Positions 40,591 to 50,334 are shown, numbered from the stretch's first letter. The stretch is 64,000 bases of DNA from Comamonas testosteroni ATCC 11996 (GCF_000241525.1 NZ_AHIL01000012.1:248001-312000); one strand, 5' to 3'. The notes: a model not told the origin generated them from the letters alone. Translations and numbers: made by a program.

Positions 40591-41619
40591 TTAGTCGATA
40601 TGCGCGCCGGAGTCCTTGACCACCTGCTTCCAGTACGCCAGCTCGGCCGGCAGCATGGCCTTGAAGCTTTGCGGCGTGGACTCCACGCGCTCGGCGCCCA
40701 GAGTCTTGAGGCGCTCGGCCATCTCGGGCCTGGCCAGCACCGTCTTCACGGCCTGATAGAGCTTGTCCACCACCGGCTGCGGCGTACCGGCCGGTGCGAA
40801 CAAGCCGTACCAGCTGGTCACGGCCAGGCCCTTGCCCAGCACGGGTATCTCGGGCGCCAGCGAGGTCGGCCTGTCTGACGCCACGCCCAGCACGCGCAGC
40901 TTGCCGCTGCTGACAAAAGGCATCACGCCGGGAAAGCTGCCAAAGGTCACCGGCAACTGGCCGGCCACCACATCGGTGGCGGCAGCCGACGCCCCCTTGT
41001 AAGGCACATGCAGCAGGCTCACGTTCTTCTGCTTCTTCAGCATCTCGCCCAGCAGATGGTTGAGCGTGCCGTTGCCGGCAGAAGCGTATTCCACCTTGCC
41101 CGGATGCGCCTTGGCGTAGGCCACCAGCTCGTCCAGATTTTTGGCCGGAAAGTTCGGGTTCACCACCAGCAGATAAGGCGCGACGGCCAGCTGCATTACG
41201 GGGGTGAAATCCTTGATGGGATCGAACGGCACCCTGGAATAAAGCGCCGGATTGATGGTGTAGGCGCTTTGCGCCGTCACGAGAAAGGTGTAGCCGTCGG
41301 CCGCGCTGCGCGCCACCTGGCCCGTGCCCAGATTGCCGTTGGCACCGGCGCGGTTTTCCACGATGACGGGCTGGCCCAGCGAATTCTCCAGCCCCTGCGC
41401 CACGGCTCGCGCAATCACATCGTTGGCACCGCCCGGTGCCTGGGGCACGACAAAGGTAATCGGCTTGGCAGGCCAGTTGCCGCCCTGCGCCAATGCTTGC
41501 GTCAGAGGAGCCGCCACCACGGCAGCCACCGCCGCCAGCAGTAGCGGGCGGCGTCGGGTTCCAGAGATAGACATAGCGTTTCGCGCCATCTCGATGCGCG
41601 CAGCTTCTTCAAACTTCAT
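40591..41619 (-). CDS. Bug/TctC-type tripartite tricarboxylate binding protein
   Basis: About 342 residues from ATG 41619 (MKFEEAARIEMARNAMSISG), preceded by AGGAAATG; ATG 41574 is another option. A signal peptide (RRRPLLLAAVAAVVAAPLTQALAQ) precedes the Bug fold: WPAKPITFVVPQAPGGANDVIARAVAQGLENSLGQPVIVENRAGANGNLG, VPYKGASAAATDVVAGQLPVTFGS, and LRVLGVASDRPTSLAPEIPVLG. Bug proteins bind carboxylates and other small molecules in the periplasm and are very numerous in Comamonadaceae. No TctA/TctB membrane genes are nearby, so it is an orphan and its ligand is unknown. Confidence 0.92.
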   Translation of the reverse strand: MKFEEAARIEMARNAMSISGTRRRPLLLAAVAAVVAAPLTQALAQGGNWPAKPITFVVPQAPGGANDVIARAVAQGLENSLGQPVIVENRAGANGNLGTGQVARSAADGYTFLVTAQSAYTINPALYSRVPFDPIKDFTPVMQLAVAPYLLVVNPNFPAKNLDELVAYAKAHPGKVEYASAGNGTLNHLLGEMLKKQKNVSLLHVPYKGASAAATDVVAGQLPVTFGSFPGVMPFVSSGKLRVLGVASDRPTSLAPEIPVLGKGLAVTSWYGLFAPAGTPQPVVDKLYQAVKTVLARPEMAERLKTLGAERVESTPQSFKAMLPAELAYWKQVVKDSGAHID

Positions 41620-41813
41620 GGCAATCATTTCCTGTGGTGGTGGACATGGATGCTGCCAGCCCTCCATGCTGGCCTGCCGTCCATGCAACAGACCATTCTT
41701 GCATCGCTCGCGGGGCGGCCTGAACAGCACTCACTGTTCGGCCATCGTGTTTGGCAGGGGCTGCCTCCTGCAAATGCAGTGACTCCAAGCCTGGCTGCGG
41801 CGGCACGGCCTCT

Positions 41814-44675
41814 TCACAACAGCACCAGACCCGGCGGCAGGCTGTCGCCCAGACTGCGCTTGTGATCCTCGGCCTCCATCTGCACCACCTGCTCGACCAT
41901 GGTCAGCCAGCGCTCAGGCGCACCGCTGCTGCGCATCTTCTCCAGCACCTGCGCTCTGATGGCATCGGGCAGATCGCGCGCGCGGTCACCCGTCATGCGG
42001 GCCATCTGCACGGCAGCAAACATCGCGGTTTCGTTCTTGCGCCAGTCCTGGGCCAGCGTGGCGTTCAGGAACTCCAGCGCCGCCTCGGGCGGCATCACCA
42101 GATGGGCGTTGGCGGCCAGCGATTGGCGTGCCGCCAGGCGGCCTATGGCCCACCAGGTCTGCACGGTTTCATCCTCGCGCCTGAGACGCTGCAGCATCCA
42201 CTGCCCCATTTCCTGGCGGTACTGCCAGGGCACTGCCTCCATGGCCGCGAACAGGCGCAGCATGTCGTCATAGCTGCCATGGCTGGATTTGCCGCGCGTA
42301 TTCTGCTGCACGGCTTTTTGCATCTGAGCGGCCACGTCTTCGAGCAGCTCCATCTGCCGGGCCTCGTTCAGACCCGCAGCCACGCGGCGCCAGAACACCC
42401 ACCACTCCGTCCAGTTGGCAGCCTCTTTGGCATGACCCAGGCCCTGGCCATACAGGGCCCAGACCTGGTCTATGCGCCAGCCATCGAGCTGCGCCCCCAC
42501 GCCGGGACGCAGACACCAGCCGGCAAGGTTGAACCAGACGCGCTCATGGTCGGCCGTGCGGCGGCGGCGCCTGGAACGGGCCAGCAGTGCATCGAACAAG
42601 GCACGCAGCAGGTCCAGCTCCCAGCCCTCACGCGGGCCGAGGACTCTCTCGAGCGACTGGCGCAGCTGGCGCACTTCCCGGACCGTCACCTCCTGCGCCT
42701 GCGTGCCGAAGATACGGTCCAACAGTGACACGGCTTCGGGCAGCCTGGCTGCCAAAGAATCAGACTGTTTTTGGCCTTCAGCGCTTTGCCCACCCGCACT
42801 GCCAGCTATGGGCTCCGAAGCCGAAGCACCGCGTACAGCAAAGGGCAGCAGCCAGGACTGGCCCGCATCCTGCACGGCGACGCAGCGCACTTCCAGCGTG
42901 CCGACCTCGCTCATGCAGGCTTGCAGTTGCACCTCGACCTGGGCCGCAGAGCTGCCTTCGGGCGCTGGCAGAACGGTGGCCAGTGGCGGCAGCTCTACCC
43001 AGCCATCGCCGGTCAAGGGTGCAATCTGGCCGGCCTGCACGGGCGCGTGGCTCTGGCTGTTGGCCAGCAAATTGAAGCGCACGGCCTGGCCCAGCTTGAG
43101 CGCAAAACGCCGGCCAGAGAGCACCATGCGCACGCCCTCTTCCGTGCCACGCGGCAGCAGGCACAGGCCTTGCGGAGCCTCGCCCCTCTTGCCCGGCAGC
43201 AGCAGCCAGTAGCTGCGCGCCGAACCGCCGCCAATGCGCGGCACCATGGGCTTGATCGCTGCCGACGCTTGCCCGGCGCGTGCTGCCGGCTGATTTGGCG
43301 CAGCAATCTGCGCCACCGCCAGCTCTGCCTGACGGCGGGCCAGCCCGTAGGCCGCAGCACCGCGCGCCACGGCCCAGTCCGGGTGCGGGTTGTGCAGCAC
43401 GCGCACCGGGCTGCCGCGCCACCGGTCAAGCAATTGCGTCAGACGCTGCACCATGGCATGGGCATGGAACACGCCGCCGTTGAGCAGCACGGTATCGGGC
43501 AAACCTTCACTTGCATGCTGGGCAAGAAAATGCGCCAGATGACGGCTGATGGCCGCATCGGCCGGATAGGGCAGACCAAAGCCGCGCAGCGCGCCCTGCC
43601 GCCTGGCGGGCATATCGCTGATCTGCACAACCGGCAAAAAGCCGTCGACCACCGACTGCCGCACCTGCTCGCGGGTCAGCGTGACGCTTTGGGTAGCGGC
43701 CAGCAGTTTGCTGCCGCCCCCCAGCAAGGTGATGCCGATCTGCTCTGGGGCGTTCTGCGCCAGCAACTGCTCCTTGGCCATGCGGCAGCGCTGGACCAGC
43801 TGGGCAAAGCGCTGTGCAGGGAGCTTCTGACCTTCGCCAGCAAATGCAGATTCGAGTTGGTGAGCCAGCGCCAGATCCATGTTGTCGCCGCCCAGCATCA
43901 GGTGCTCTCCGACGGCCGTACGCGTCAGCGTGGGCAGGCTGCCTTCGGCGGACGCATCCACGCGGATCAGTGTCAGATCGGTAGTTCCCCCGCCCACATC
44001 CACCACCAGCACCAGCCGGCTGTCCACCAGTTGCGCGGCCAGCTCATTGCCCTGCAGCACCAGCCAGTCGTGAAACGCGGCCTTGGGCTCCTCCAGCAGC
44101 TGCACGCGCGGCAGACCCGCCATCTGCGCGGCCTCCAGCGTCAGCGCACGTGCACCTTCGTCAAATGAGGCGGGCACCGTCAGCACCACGCTTTGCTGGT
44201 GCAGTGGCGCTTCGGGATGGGCTTTGTCCCATGCTGCTTTCACATGGGCCAGGTAGGAGCTCGACGCCGCCAGCGGCGATACCTTGGCCACGTCCTCGCC
44301 AGCCCCCCAGGGCAGGATGGCGGCCGTGCGATCCACGCCGGTGTGCGAGAGCCAGCTTTTGGCACTGGCCACCAGCCGTCCCGGCACAGCAGCCCCCAGA
44401 TCTCGCGCCCAGCGGCCTATGACGGCAGGCGCCGCTTCATCCGCGCCCTGCGGCGGCCAGGGCTGCTGCCAGGCCTCGCCCAGCTCGCCCTTTGCAGCCT
44501 GATAACGCACCGAAGGCAGCAGATACTGAGCCACGATCTCACCAGCCGTGTTGCGCTGCGGAATATCGAGCAGTGCGATATCGCCAGTCGCACCGTCCAG
44601 CGCAACGCTTGCCACGACCGTGTGGCTGGTGCCCAGGTCAATGCCGACGGCGTAGGTGGGGCGAGATGGATGCAT
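41814..44675 (-). CDS. Large Hsp70-like ATPase with C-terminal DUF3731-type region
   Basis: About 953 residues from ATG 44675 (MHPSRPTYAVGIDLGTSHTVVAS); the frame is open to 44801 but the extra part is unlike Hsp70. The actin-fold ATPase has its phosphate-1 (GIDLGTSHTVVA), phosphate-2 (LVVDVGGGTTDLTLI) and GEHLMLGGDNMDLALA motifs. The usual substrate-binding domain is replaced by about 450 residues that begin beta-rich and end helical (LLDRIFGTQAQEVTVREVRQLRQSLERVLG, WFNLAGWCLRPGVG), as in the DUF3731-containing Hsp70 group. Probably cytoplasmic; clients unknown. A smaller Hsp70 and a DUF2760 gene lie upstream on the same strand, with a porin gene between. Confidence 0.85.
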   Translation of the reverse strand: MHPSRPTYAVGIDLGTSHTVVASVALDGATGDIALLDIPQRNTAGEIVAQYLLPSVRYQAAKGELGEAWQQPWPPQGADEAAPAVIGRWARDLGAAVPGRLVASAKSWLSHTGVDRTAAILPWGAGEDVAKVSPLAASSSYLAHVKAAWDKAHPEAPLHQQSVVLTVPASFDEGARALTLEAAQMAGLPRVQLLEEPKAAFHDWLVLQGNELAAQLVDSRLVLVVDVGGGTTDLTLIRVDASAEGSLPTLTRTAVGEHLMLGGDNMDLALAHQLESAFAGEGQKLPAQRFAQLVQRCRMAKEQLLAQNAPEQIGITLLGGGSKLLAATQSVTLTREQVRQSVVDGFLPVVQISDMPARRQGALRGFGLPYPADAAISRHLAHFLAQHASEGLPDTVLLNGGVFHAHAMVQRLTQLLDRWRGSPVRVLHNPHPDWAVARGAAAYGLARRQAELAVAQIAAPNQPAARAGQASAAIKPMVPRIGGGSARSYWLLLPGKRGEAPQGLCLLPRGTEEGVRMVLSGRRFALKLGQAVRFNLLANSQSHAPVQAGQIAPLTGDGWVELPPLATVLPAPEGSSAAQVEVQLQACMSEVGTLEVRCVAVQDAGQSWLLPFAVRGASASEPIAGSAGGQSAEGQKQSDSLAARLPEAVSLLDRIFGTQAQEVTVREVRQLRQSLERVLGPREGWELDLLRALFDALLARSRRRRRTADHERVWFNLAGWCLRPGVGAQLDGWRIDQVWALYGQGLGHAKEAANWTEWWVFWRRVAAGLNEARQMELLEDVAAQMQKAVQQNTRGKSSHGSYDDMLRLFAAMEAVPWQYRQEMGQWMLQRLRREDETVQTWWAIGRLAARQSLAANAHLVMPPEAALEFLNATLAQDWRKNETAMFAAVQMARMTGDRARDLPDAIRAQVLEKMRSSGAPERWLTMVEQVVQMEAEDHKRSLGDSLPPGLVLL

Positions 44676-44871
44676 GGGATGAGGCGAGGACACGTAAAAC
44701 TGTGTCGCCGATCGTAACAAGAGCCGGATGCCCGAACCGCCTGCCGGGATGAGCTGCTGCCGCGACAACAACTGTCCAAAGCAGTGCACGGTGGCTGGCA
44801 CGGGATTTGCCTTGTAACAAGCGCGCAGGTTCGCGCAAGTTTCATAGCAAAGATCGAAGGCTAGTCGCTAC

Positions 44872-45903
44872 ATGCCAGTCAAAACAACAACTGTGTCTCG
44901 TGTCCTCCTCGCCGCCCTGGCCACCGCCGGAGCTTCCGTCGCGCTCGCACAAAGCAGCGTGCAGATCTATGGCCGCCTCAATACCTCGGTCGAGCATCAG
45001 AAGGTCGGAGGCAGCAGCCTGACCGGGCTCTTCAACAACAACTCGCGCTTTGGCTTTGTGGGCAGCGAAGACCTGGGCGGCGGCCTCAAGGCCGGCTTCC
45101 AGCTCGAATCCGGCTTCGAATCCGATACCGGCGCCGGTACCGGCAGCACCGGCGCCCTGGCCTTTCAGCGCCAGAGCGAAGTCAACCTCTCGGGCAGTCT
45201 GGGCAAGCTGCGTCTGGGCCGTTTTGGTGCTGCCACCTATTTCGGCATTGCCGACTATGGTGCGCTGGATGAGCCCAACCACGACACCGGCTCCATCGCC
45301 GATGCGCTCTATGACTACGTGATGCGCAACACCAACAAGATCGCCTACCGCAGCCCTGTGATGGCCGGACTGACCTTGGAAGCTCAGGCATCGCTACACG
45401 AAAAGACGACAGGCGCCGTGCAGAAGAACGGCTACGACCTCTATGCCAACTGGGAACGCGGCCCGTTGGCCCTGGGTGCGGGCTTTACCCAGCTGGGTGA
45501 CGACAAGCAGTTTGCCCTGCGCGGCCACTACATCTGGAATGCGCTGCAGGTCGGTGCCTACTACCAGCGCTCGGACAACGGCTCGGGCTCGCTGTGCAGC
45601 AATGGCGGTGCCGGTTGCGGCACGCGTGACGCTGCGCGCGTGACTGCGGCCTACCGGGCCGGTGCTTCGGAGCTTGCCCTGGGTTATGGCTGGGCGAGCC
45701 GATGGAGCCATGTGCCCGGCAGCAGCGCGCGCCAGTGGATTCTTGGCTACAACCACCACCTGAGCAAACGCACCAAGCTGTATGCCGCCTACACGCGTAT
45801 CGACAACGGATCCGGCGTGGCCTATGGCTATAACTTCAAGGGTGGCGTGGGCTACGGGCAGGATGCCAGCAGCCTGAGCATCGGTCTGCGCCACGCGTTC
45901 TAG
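44872..45903 (+). CDS. Gram-negative porin (PorB/OmpC-like)
   Basis: 343 residues with a signal peptide (VSRVLLAALATAGASVALAQ) and the start typical of beta-proteobacterial porins, SSVQIYGRLNTSVEHQKVGG. The family segment SRFGFVGSEDLGGGLKAGFQLESGF is present, followed by alternating beta strands and a terminal aromatic SIGLRHAF. It forms a general diffusion channel in the outer membrane. It lies alone between the two Hsp70 genes, on the opposite strand, starting 196 bases from the divergent large Hsp70 gene; no clear promoter could be assigned. Confidence 0.93.
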   Translation: MPVKTTTVSRVLLAALATAGASVALAQSSVQIYGRLNTSVEHQKVGGSSLTGLFNNNSRFGFVGSEDLGGGLKAGFQLESGFESDTGAGTGSTGALAFQRQSEVNLSGSLGKLRLGRFGAATYFGIADYGALDEPNHDTGSIADALYDYVMRNTNKIAYRSPVMAGLTLEAQASLHEKTTGAVQKNGYDLYANWERGPLALGAGFTQLGDDKQFALRGHYIWNALQVGAYYQRSDNGSGSLCSNGGAGCGTRDAARVTAAYRAGASELALGYGWASRWSHVPGSSARQWILGYNHHLSKRTKLYAAYTRIDNGSGVAYGYNFKGGVGYGQDASSLSIGLRHAF

Positions 45904-46197
45904 ACCTCTGCTTGAGCGGCGGGCGCGTGCCATGTTGCTGGTGGGCGTGGCGCGCGCCCTGCTTCCTCAAAAAATGAGCTGATCATGCTTTCCGTGATTG
46001 ATCCAGAGGCTGATTGGTTTGAAGTTCCTGTATCAGATCGCTTCTGCCAATGGTTTGTTTGGGCGGCATGCTTTGATCACGAGCAGACATGCAACCGCAA
46101 ACCCCGGTGGGAATTACGCAAACAAGAATGCAACAAGGGCCTGCCTGCAAAAGCAGTCGCCTTGCCTGAACCCGTTCTGCGTAAATCGTGTCCGGAA
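45904..46197. other. Intergenic region without a gene
   Basis: About 290 bases between the porin stop and the Hsp70 terminator. A GC-rich imperfect inverted repeat (GGGCGCG... with ...CGCGCCC) follows the porin stop within 40 bases and may serve as its transcription end, though no T run is seen. Open frames here are short, rich in Cys/Trp and do not look coding. Confidence 0.5.
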
Positions 46198-46234
46198 CAA
46201 AAAAAGCCCGCCAACCAATCGGCCAGCGGGCTTT
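46198..46234 (-). terminator. Intrinsic terminator after the second Hsp70 gene
   Basis: Nine-bp stem AAAGCCCGC (46203-46211) / GCGGGCTTT (46226-46234); on the minus strand a run of T follows directly. It ends the DUF2760-Hsp70 transcript. Confidence 0.85.
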
Positions 46235-46257
46235 CGCCGTCAAGCAACTCAGCGGCC

Positions 46258-48234
46258 TTACTCGGCAGCCTCCGCTGAGGTTTCCGCGCGCACATCGAAT
46301 TCCACCTTCCAGCGCTCGCTTCCACCCACGGGCACGGCATTGAGCTCCAGGGTGCCGATATCGGTCACGCGCGCCTCCAGGGTCACGGGCACCACCTCGC
46401 CGGCCGCACGGCCGGCGGCGGGCAAATTCAGCTCGATCTCCTGCAGCTCCACCAGCTCTTCGGGCGACCAGAAGTCCAGCATGGTGCCGACCTGGTCGGC
46501 GCGGCGCACGGACGAGCCGAAGAAGCGCAGACGCACGGGCTCGCCCACGACCAGGCCAAACTCTTCGTCAGGCAGCGCGACTTCGGTGCCCTCTTCCATG
46601 CCGAACGGTGCCAGACACAGGGCGGACAGGGGCGGCTCCATGCCGGGTATGGCTGGCATATTGCTCTCCACGCCCACGTAGTAGGACTGGGCCGTGCCGC
46701 CGCGAATGCGCACGCCGCGGCCGCTGTTGGCGATATGGCCGTAATAGGCCGCACCGCGCGCCACGGCCAGATCGAGGTTGGCACCGTCCAGCAGTCGCGC
46801 AGGCTCGCAGGCCTCGTCATCCAGCCAGCCGTTGATGACTTCCAGAATGCGCTGCTCGATCTGGGGCGCCTTGAGCACGCCGCCGTTGAACAAAATGGCC
46901 GTGGGGTGCAGAAAGGTGGAGCCTTCGATCTGCTCACCGTTCAGACCGTCAATCTCGGCCAGCGCATTGACCTGGCGGCTCAGAAAGGCCGCCAGATGGC
47001 GCGTGACGGCCGCATCCTGCGCATAGGGCAGGCCCAACTGCGTGAGCGCGCCGCGCGCGCGGGTCTTGGGCTTGTCGCTGACGGCCACCTTGGGGAAAAA
47101 GCCCTCGACCAGCATGGCCAGCACTTCGTCGCGTGTCACTTCGGTGCGAATGCTGCCGCCGATGAGCTTGCTGCCCCGGCTGGGCACAACCACAGGCACG
47201 GCCTGCAGATTGGCGTCGGCCAGCAATTGCTCCTTGGCTGCGCGGCAGCCATGGGCCAGCGCCCGGGTTTGCCAGGCATCGAGCTGCTTGCCTTCGGCTG
47301 CCAGCTTGCGTGCAACACCATAGGCCAGGGCCAGATCCATGTTGTCGCCGCCCAGCAAAATGTGCTCGCCCACGGCAATGCGCTGCAGCTCCAGATTGCC
47401 TTCGCGCTCCAGCACGGCGATCAGCGAGAGGTCGGTGGTGCCGCCGCCCACGTCCACGACGAGGATGATGTCGCCATGCTTGACCTGCTTGCGCCACTGG
47501 CCGCCGCTGGCCTGGATCCAGCTGTACAGCGCGGCCTGAGGTTCTTCGAGCAGCGTCAGCCTGGCAAAGCCCGCAGCCTTGCAGGCCTCGGCCGTCAGCT
47601 CGCGCGCAGCGGGGTCGAACGATGCCGGGATGGTGACGGTAATGTCCTGCTGGTCAAACGGGGCCTCGGGGTGGGCCTGCTCCCAGGCGCGACGCAGATG
47701 CTCGAGATAGCGGGTGGAGGCAGTCAGCGGCGAGATGCGGCTGACTTCCTCGGGGGCATCGGCGGGGAGAATGCCGGCGCGGCGATCGACGCCGGGGTGG
47801 CAGAGCCAGCTCTTGGCGCTGCTGACCAGACGGATGGGCGTGGCCGCGCCACGGCTGCGGGCGAATTCGCCGGTGATGAAGTCGCCGGGCGCGCCGGGCA
47901 GGCTGCGCTCGGCTTCGGTCAGCTCGCTCTCGTGCGGCAGATAGAGAAAGGACGGCAGCAGTGGCCTGGCCTCGACACTGCCGGGAGCCGTGAGCTGGGG
48001 AATGTCCAGCACGCCCTGCACCACCTTCTCGCCATCGCTGGCGATCTTGTTCACATAGGACAGCGCGCAGTGGGTGGTGCCCAGATCGATGCCGATGCTG
48101 TAGCTAGCGCCGGCAGATGGAGCATCGACCTGGCCAGCAGCGCTTTGCGGCTGAGCGACAGCAGCCACGGAGTCAGCCACGGGCGCGGCCTGGGTGGCCG
48201 CACCCGATGCGGCGATGGAGGCAAACATGTTCAT
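46258..48234 (-). CDS. Hsp70-like ATPase, short form
   Basis: 658 residues. The first 42 residues are Ala-rich and unstructured; the ATPase then starts YSIGIDLGTTHCALSYV. Phosphate-2 motif ILVVDVGGGTTDLSLI and GEHILLGGDNMDLALA are intact. The C-terminal part after about residue 500 is a short beta-rich domain (SYYVGVESNMPAIPGMEPPLSALCLAPFGMEEG), unlike the DnaK substrate-binding domain. Sequence similarity to the larger Hsp70 at 41814 is obvious through the ATPase (both have PASFDxxAREL/ARAL and LLEEPxAA). It follows the DUF2760 gene by three bases and is cotranscribed with it. Confidence 0.88.
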   Translation of the reverse strand: MNMFASIAASGAATQAAPVADSVAAVAQPQSAAGQVDAPSAGASYSIGIDLGTTHCALSYVNKIASDGEKVVQGVLDIPQLTAPGSVEARPLLPSFLYLPHESELTEAERSLPGAPGDFITGEFARSRGAATPIRLVSSAKSWLCHPGVDRRAGILPADAPEEVSRISPLTASTRYLEHLRRAWEQAHPEAPFDQQDITVTIPASFDPAARELTAEACKAAGFARLTLLEEPQAALYSWIQASGGQWRKQVKHGDIILVVDVGGGTTDLSLIAVLEREGNLELQRIAVGEHILLGGDNMDLALAYGVARKLAAEGKQLDAWQTRALAHGCRAAKEQLLADANLQAVPVVVPSRGSKLIGGSIRTEVTRDEVLAMLVEGFFPKVAVSDKPKTRARGALTQLGLPYAQDAAVTRHLAAFLSRQVNALAEIDGLNGEQIEGSTFLHPTAILFNGGVLKAPQIEQRILEVINGWLDDEACEPARLLDGANLDLAVARGAAYYGHIANSGRGVRIRGGTAQSYYVGVESNMPAIPGMEPPLSALCLAPFGMEEGTEVALPDEEFGLVVGEPVRLRFFGSSVRRADQVGTMLDFWSPEELVELQEIELNLPAAGRAAGEVVPVTLEARVTDIGTLELNAVPVGGSERWKVEFDVRAETSAEAAE

Positions 48235-48237
48235 GGT

Positions 48238-48927
48238 TTACAGCTCCACTTCGGCCTGGGCGATGACCTTGGCGGCCTGAATGTCGGTGAGCTGGGGGAG
48301 CTTGACCTCCGTCACCAGCCAGCCGCGGTGGGACAGCGTGCCGGTAAACGGCGGCTGGCCGACCACATTGCCCGTCAGTCGCACGGCAGCAGCGTCAAAA
48401 CCGGCCTGCAACGTAATGCGCGAGCCTTCAGCTTCGCTGCACACGGGGGAGAGCGTGAAATGCTCGCGCAGCACCTTGCGGCAGCCTTCATGCACCACGC
48501 GCGCAGCCGCGCCGATTTCGGCATCGGTATAGGGCGCGACATCTTCCTGGATGAAGTCCACAAAACGGGCCTCGCGCTGCATCAGGCCCAGCAGTTGCAG
48601 GGCGGCGCTGTCAGTGGCGACGAGCTTTTCCACCTCGACGGTTTTTTCGATCAGCTTCTCGACCGGAACCTCGACGCGTTTTTCGACCGAAACCTCGACG
48701 GTCTTTTCCACGATTTTTTCGACCGGCACTTCGACGCGAACCTCGACGATCTTCTCGACCGGCACTTCCACGCGCACTTCCCTGGGGGCGACGTCGGCGG
48801 CAAAAGCCTCACCGGCGCGCACACGGGTCACGTCAGCAGCCAGGCGACCGTTACCGAGAATGGCAAAGAAACTGCCGATCGCGATGGCGATGCGGCTCAG
48901 GAATGAGGGGGGGGTATTGGCAGTCAT
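48238..48927 (-). CDS. DUF2760 protein with a Val-Glu-Pro-Lys repeat tract
   Basis: 229 residues. A short N-terminal hydrophobic segment (IAIAIGSFFAILGNGRLAA) may anchor it. Residues about 50-103 are a tandem repeat of the type VEVPVEKIVE (five or so units, some with KTVE or KRVE variants). The rest is DUF2760: LQLLGLMQREARFVDFIQEDVAPYTDAEIGAAARVVHEGCRKVLREHF. It is the first gene of a pair with the short Hsp70. Genes of this type seem to travel with these Hsp70 forms; a shared role, perhaps as a co-factor of the ATPases, is inferred from that. Confidence 0.88.
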   Translation of the reverse strand: MTANTPPSFLSRIAIAIGSFFAILGNGRLAADVTRVRAGEAFAADVAPREVRVEVPVEKIVEVRVEVPVEKIVEKTVEVSVEKRVEVPVEKLIEKTVEVEKLVATDSAALQLLGLMQREARFVDFIQEDVAPYTDAEIGAAARVVHEGCRKVLREHFTLSPVCSEAEGSRITLQAGFDAAAVRLTGNVVGQPPFTGTLSHRGWLVTEVKLPQLTDIQAAKVIAQAEVEL

Positions 48928-49392
48928 GGAGTCTGTCTCAAAACGGGTTCACGCATGCAGAGTCATTCTGTGGCGCCCTTGCGAGCTGCGCTGCGCGAAC
49001 CGAAAACGGAGCCGGACCAGGCGGCAGCGACACGGCCGGCCCTGGCGGCACAAGGCTGGACGCGCCGCAAGCGATGCGCGCGGGCCTGTGCAACAGGCGC
49101 AGATATTACCCAAAAAGCCCGATCTGCCCTCCCGCTATGGCTTTGCCGCGCCGGCTGCCGCGCCTGGACGCGCGCTGTAGGGTCATACGCCGCAAGCATG
49201 ACCTTCTTCCGTTTCATCGTTATGAAGCGGCCGCTATTTGCCCGATAGTTGATGCAGTATCTTGACAAACAGGCAGCCCCGGAATCGGGCCTTGCCAATT
49301 CATGGGCTGCAGGCAATGCGCGGCACCATGGACGACCGCACAACAACTGCATTGCGTTTTCGAGACGCCCACTTCCCGAGGAGACTTCCCCC
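48928..49392. other. 465-base divergent intergenic region
   Basis: Lies between the divergent DUF2760 and amino-acid binding protein genes, so it must hold both promoters. A TTGACA occurs at about 49261 on the plus strand but no matching -10 sequence stands at the right distance. No gene, tRNA, repeat family member or strong hairpin was seen. Confidence 0.5.
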
Positions 49393-50304
49393 ATGCGCCT
49401 GATGACCGCGAACATAACGCTGGCATGTACCGCCCTTGTAGCCGCCATGGCCGCCTCCGGCGTCCATGCCCAGACCGCCCCTGGCAGCACGCTGGAGAAG
49501 CTGCAAAAGACCGGCAAGGTGGTCATAGGCGTGCGCGAAAGCTCGGCCCCCATGGCCTATGCCATTGGCGCCAACCACCGCTTCACCGGCTACCACGTGG
49601 AGTTGTGCGAGAAGGTGCTGGCCCAGATCGCGCCCAGCGCCAAGATCGAATACATGGCCATCACCGCGCAGAACACCATGCCGCTGGTGCAGAACGGCAC
49701 GGTGGATCTGGGCTGCGGCCCCACCACCAACAACCTCAGCCGCCAAAAGCAGGTCTCGTTTGCCGTCACCACCTATGTCAGCCAGGTGCGCATGGCTGTG
49801 CGTGCGGACTCGCCCGTGACCTCGTTCAAGCAGCTGGACGGCAAGACCGTGGCTGCTTCGGCAGGCACCACCGCCGTGCAGCTGCTGCGCAAATACAGCC
49901 ATGACAACAATGTGAAGCTGCCGACCCAGCTGGGCAAGGACCATTTCGAGAGCTTTCTGATGCTGGAGTCCGGCCGCGCTGACGCTTTTGTGCTTGACGA
50001 CAATCTGCTGGCCGGCGTGATCGCCAACTCCAAGGACCCCAAAGGTTACAAGATCGTGGGCGAGGCGCTGGGATCGGAGCCCATCGCGCTGCTGATGCGC
50101 AAGGACGATCCCGGCTTCAAGAAGGCCGTGGACGATGCCCTGGTGCGCATGATGAAGTCCGGCGAAGTGGCGAAGATCTACGACAAATGGTTTATGCAGC
50201 CCATTCCGCCCAAGGAGATGCCGCTGAACCTGCCCATGAGCGAGACGCTCAAGCAGCTGCTGCAAGCGCCCAACGACAAGCCGCTGGAAGCCTACAACAG
50301 CTGA
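49393..50304 (+). CDS. Amino-acid-type ABC substrate-binding protein
   Basis: 303 residues from ATG 49393 (MRLMTANITLACTALVAAMAASGVHAQ), with GAGGAGA upstream. The signal peptide is followed by a family 3 solute-binding domain: LQKTGKVVIGVRESSAPMAY, GYHVELCEKVLAQI, LVQNGTVDLGCGPTTNN, VAASAGTTAVQLL, DAFVLDDNLLAGVI and EVAKIYDKWF. It resembles GltI-like glutamate/aspartate binders. No permease or ATPase gene is adjacent, so it is an orphan here. A repeat and a terminator follow. Confidence 0.9.
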   Translation: MRLMTANITLACTALVAAMAASGVHAQTAPGSTLEKLQKTGKVVIGVRESSAPMAYAIGANHRFTGYHVELCEKVLAQIAPSAKIEYMAITAQNTMPLVQNGTVDLGCGPTTNNLSRQKQVSFAVTTYVSQVRMAVRADSPVTSFKQLDGKTVAASAGTTAVQLLRKYSHDNNVKLPTQLGKDHFESFLMLESGRADAFVLDDNLLAGVIANSKDPKGYKIVGEALGSEPIALLMRKDDPGFKKAVDDALVRMMKSGEVAKIYDKWFMQPIPPKEMPLNLPMSETLKQLLQAPNDKPLEAYNS

Positions 50305-50334
50305 GACGACCGCTAGACTGCGCCTGGAGTCCTG

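Noticed and set aside
45985..46278. 97-codon plus-strand frame between porin and Hsp70
   Set aside because: It runs through the Hsp70 terminator and into the Hsp70 coding end, has no ribosome binding site and no recognisable features.
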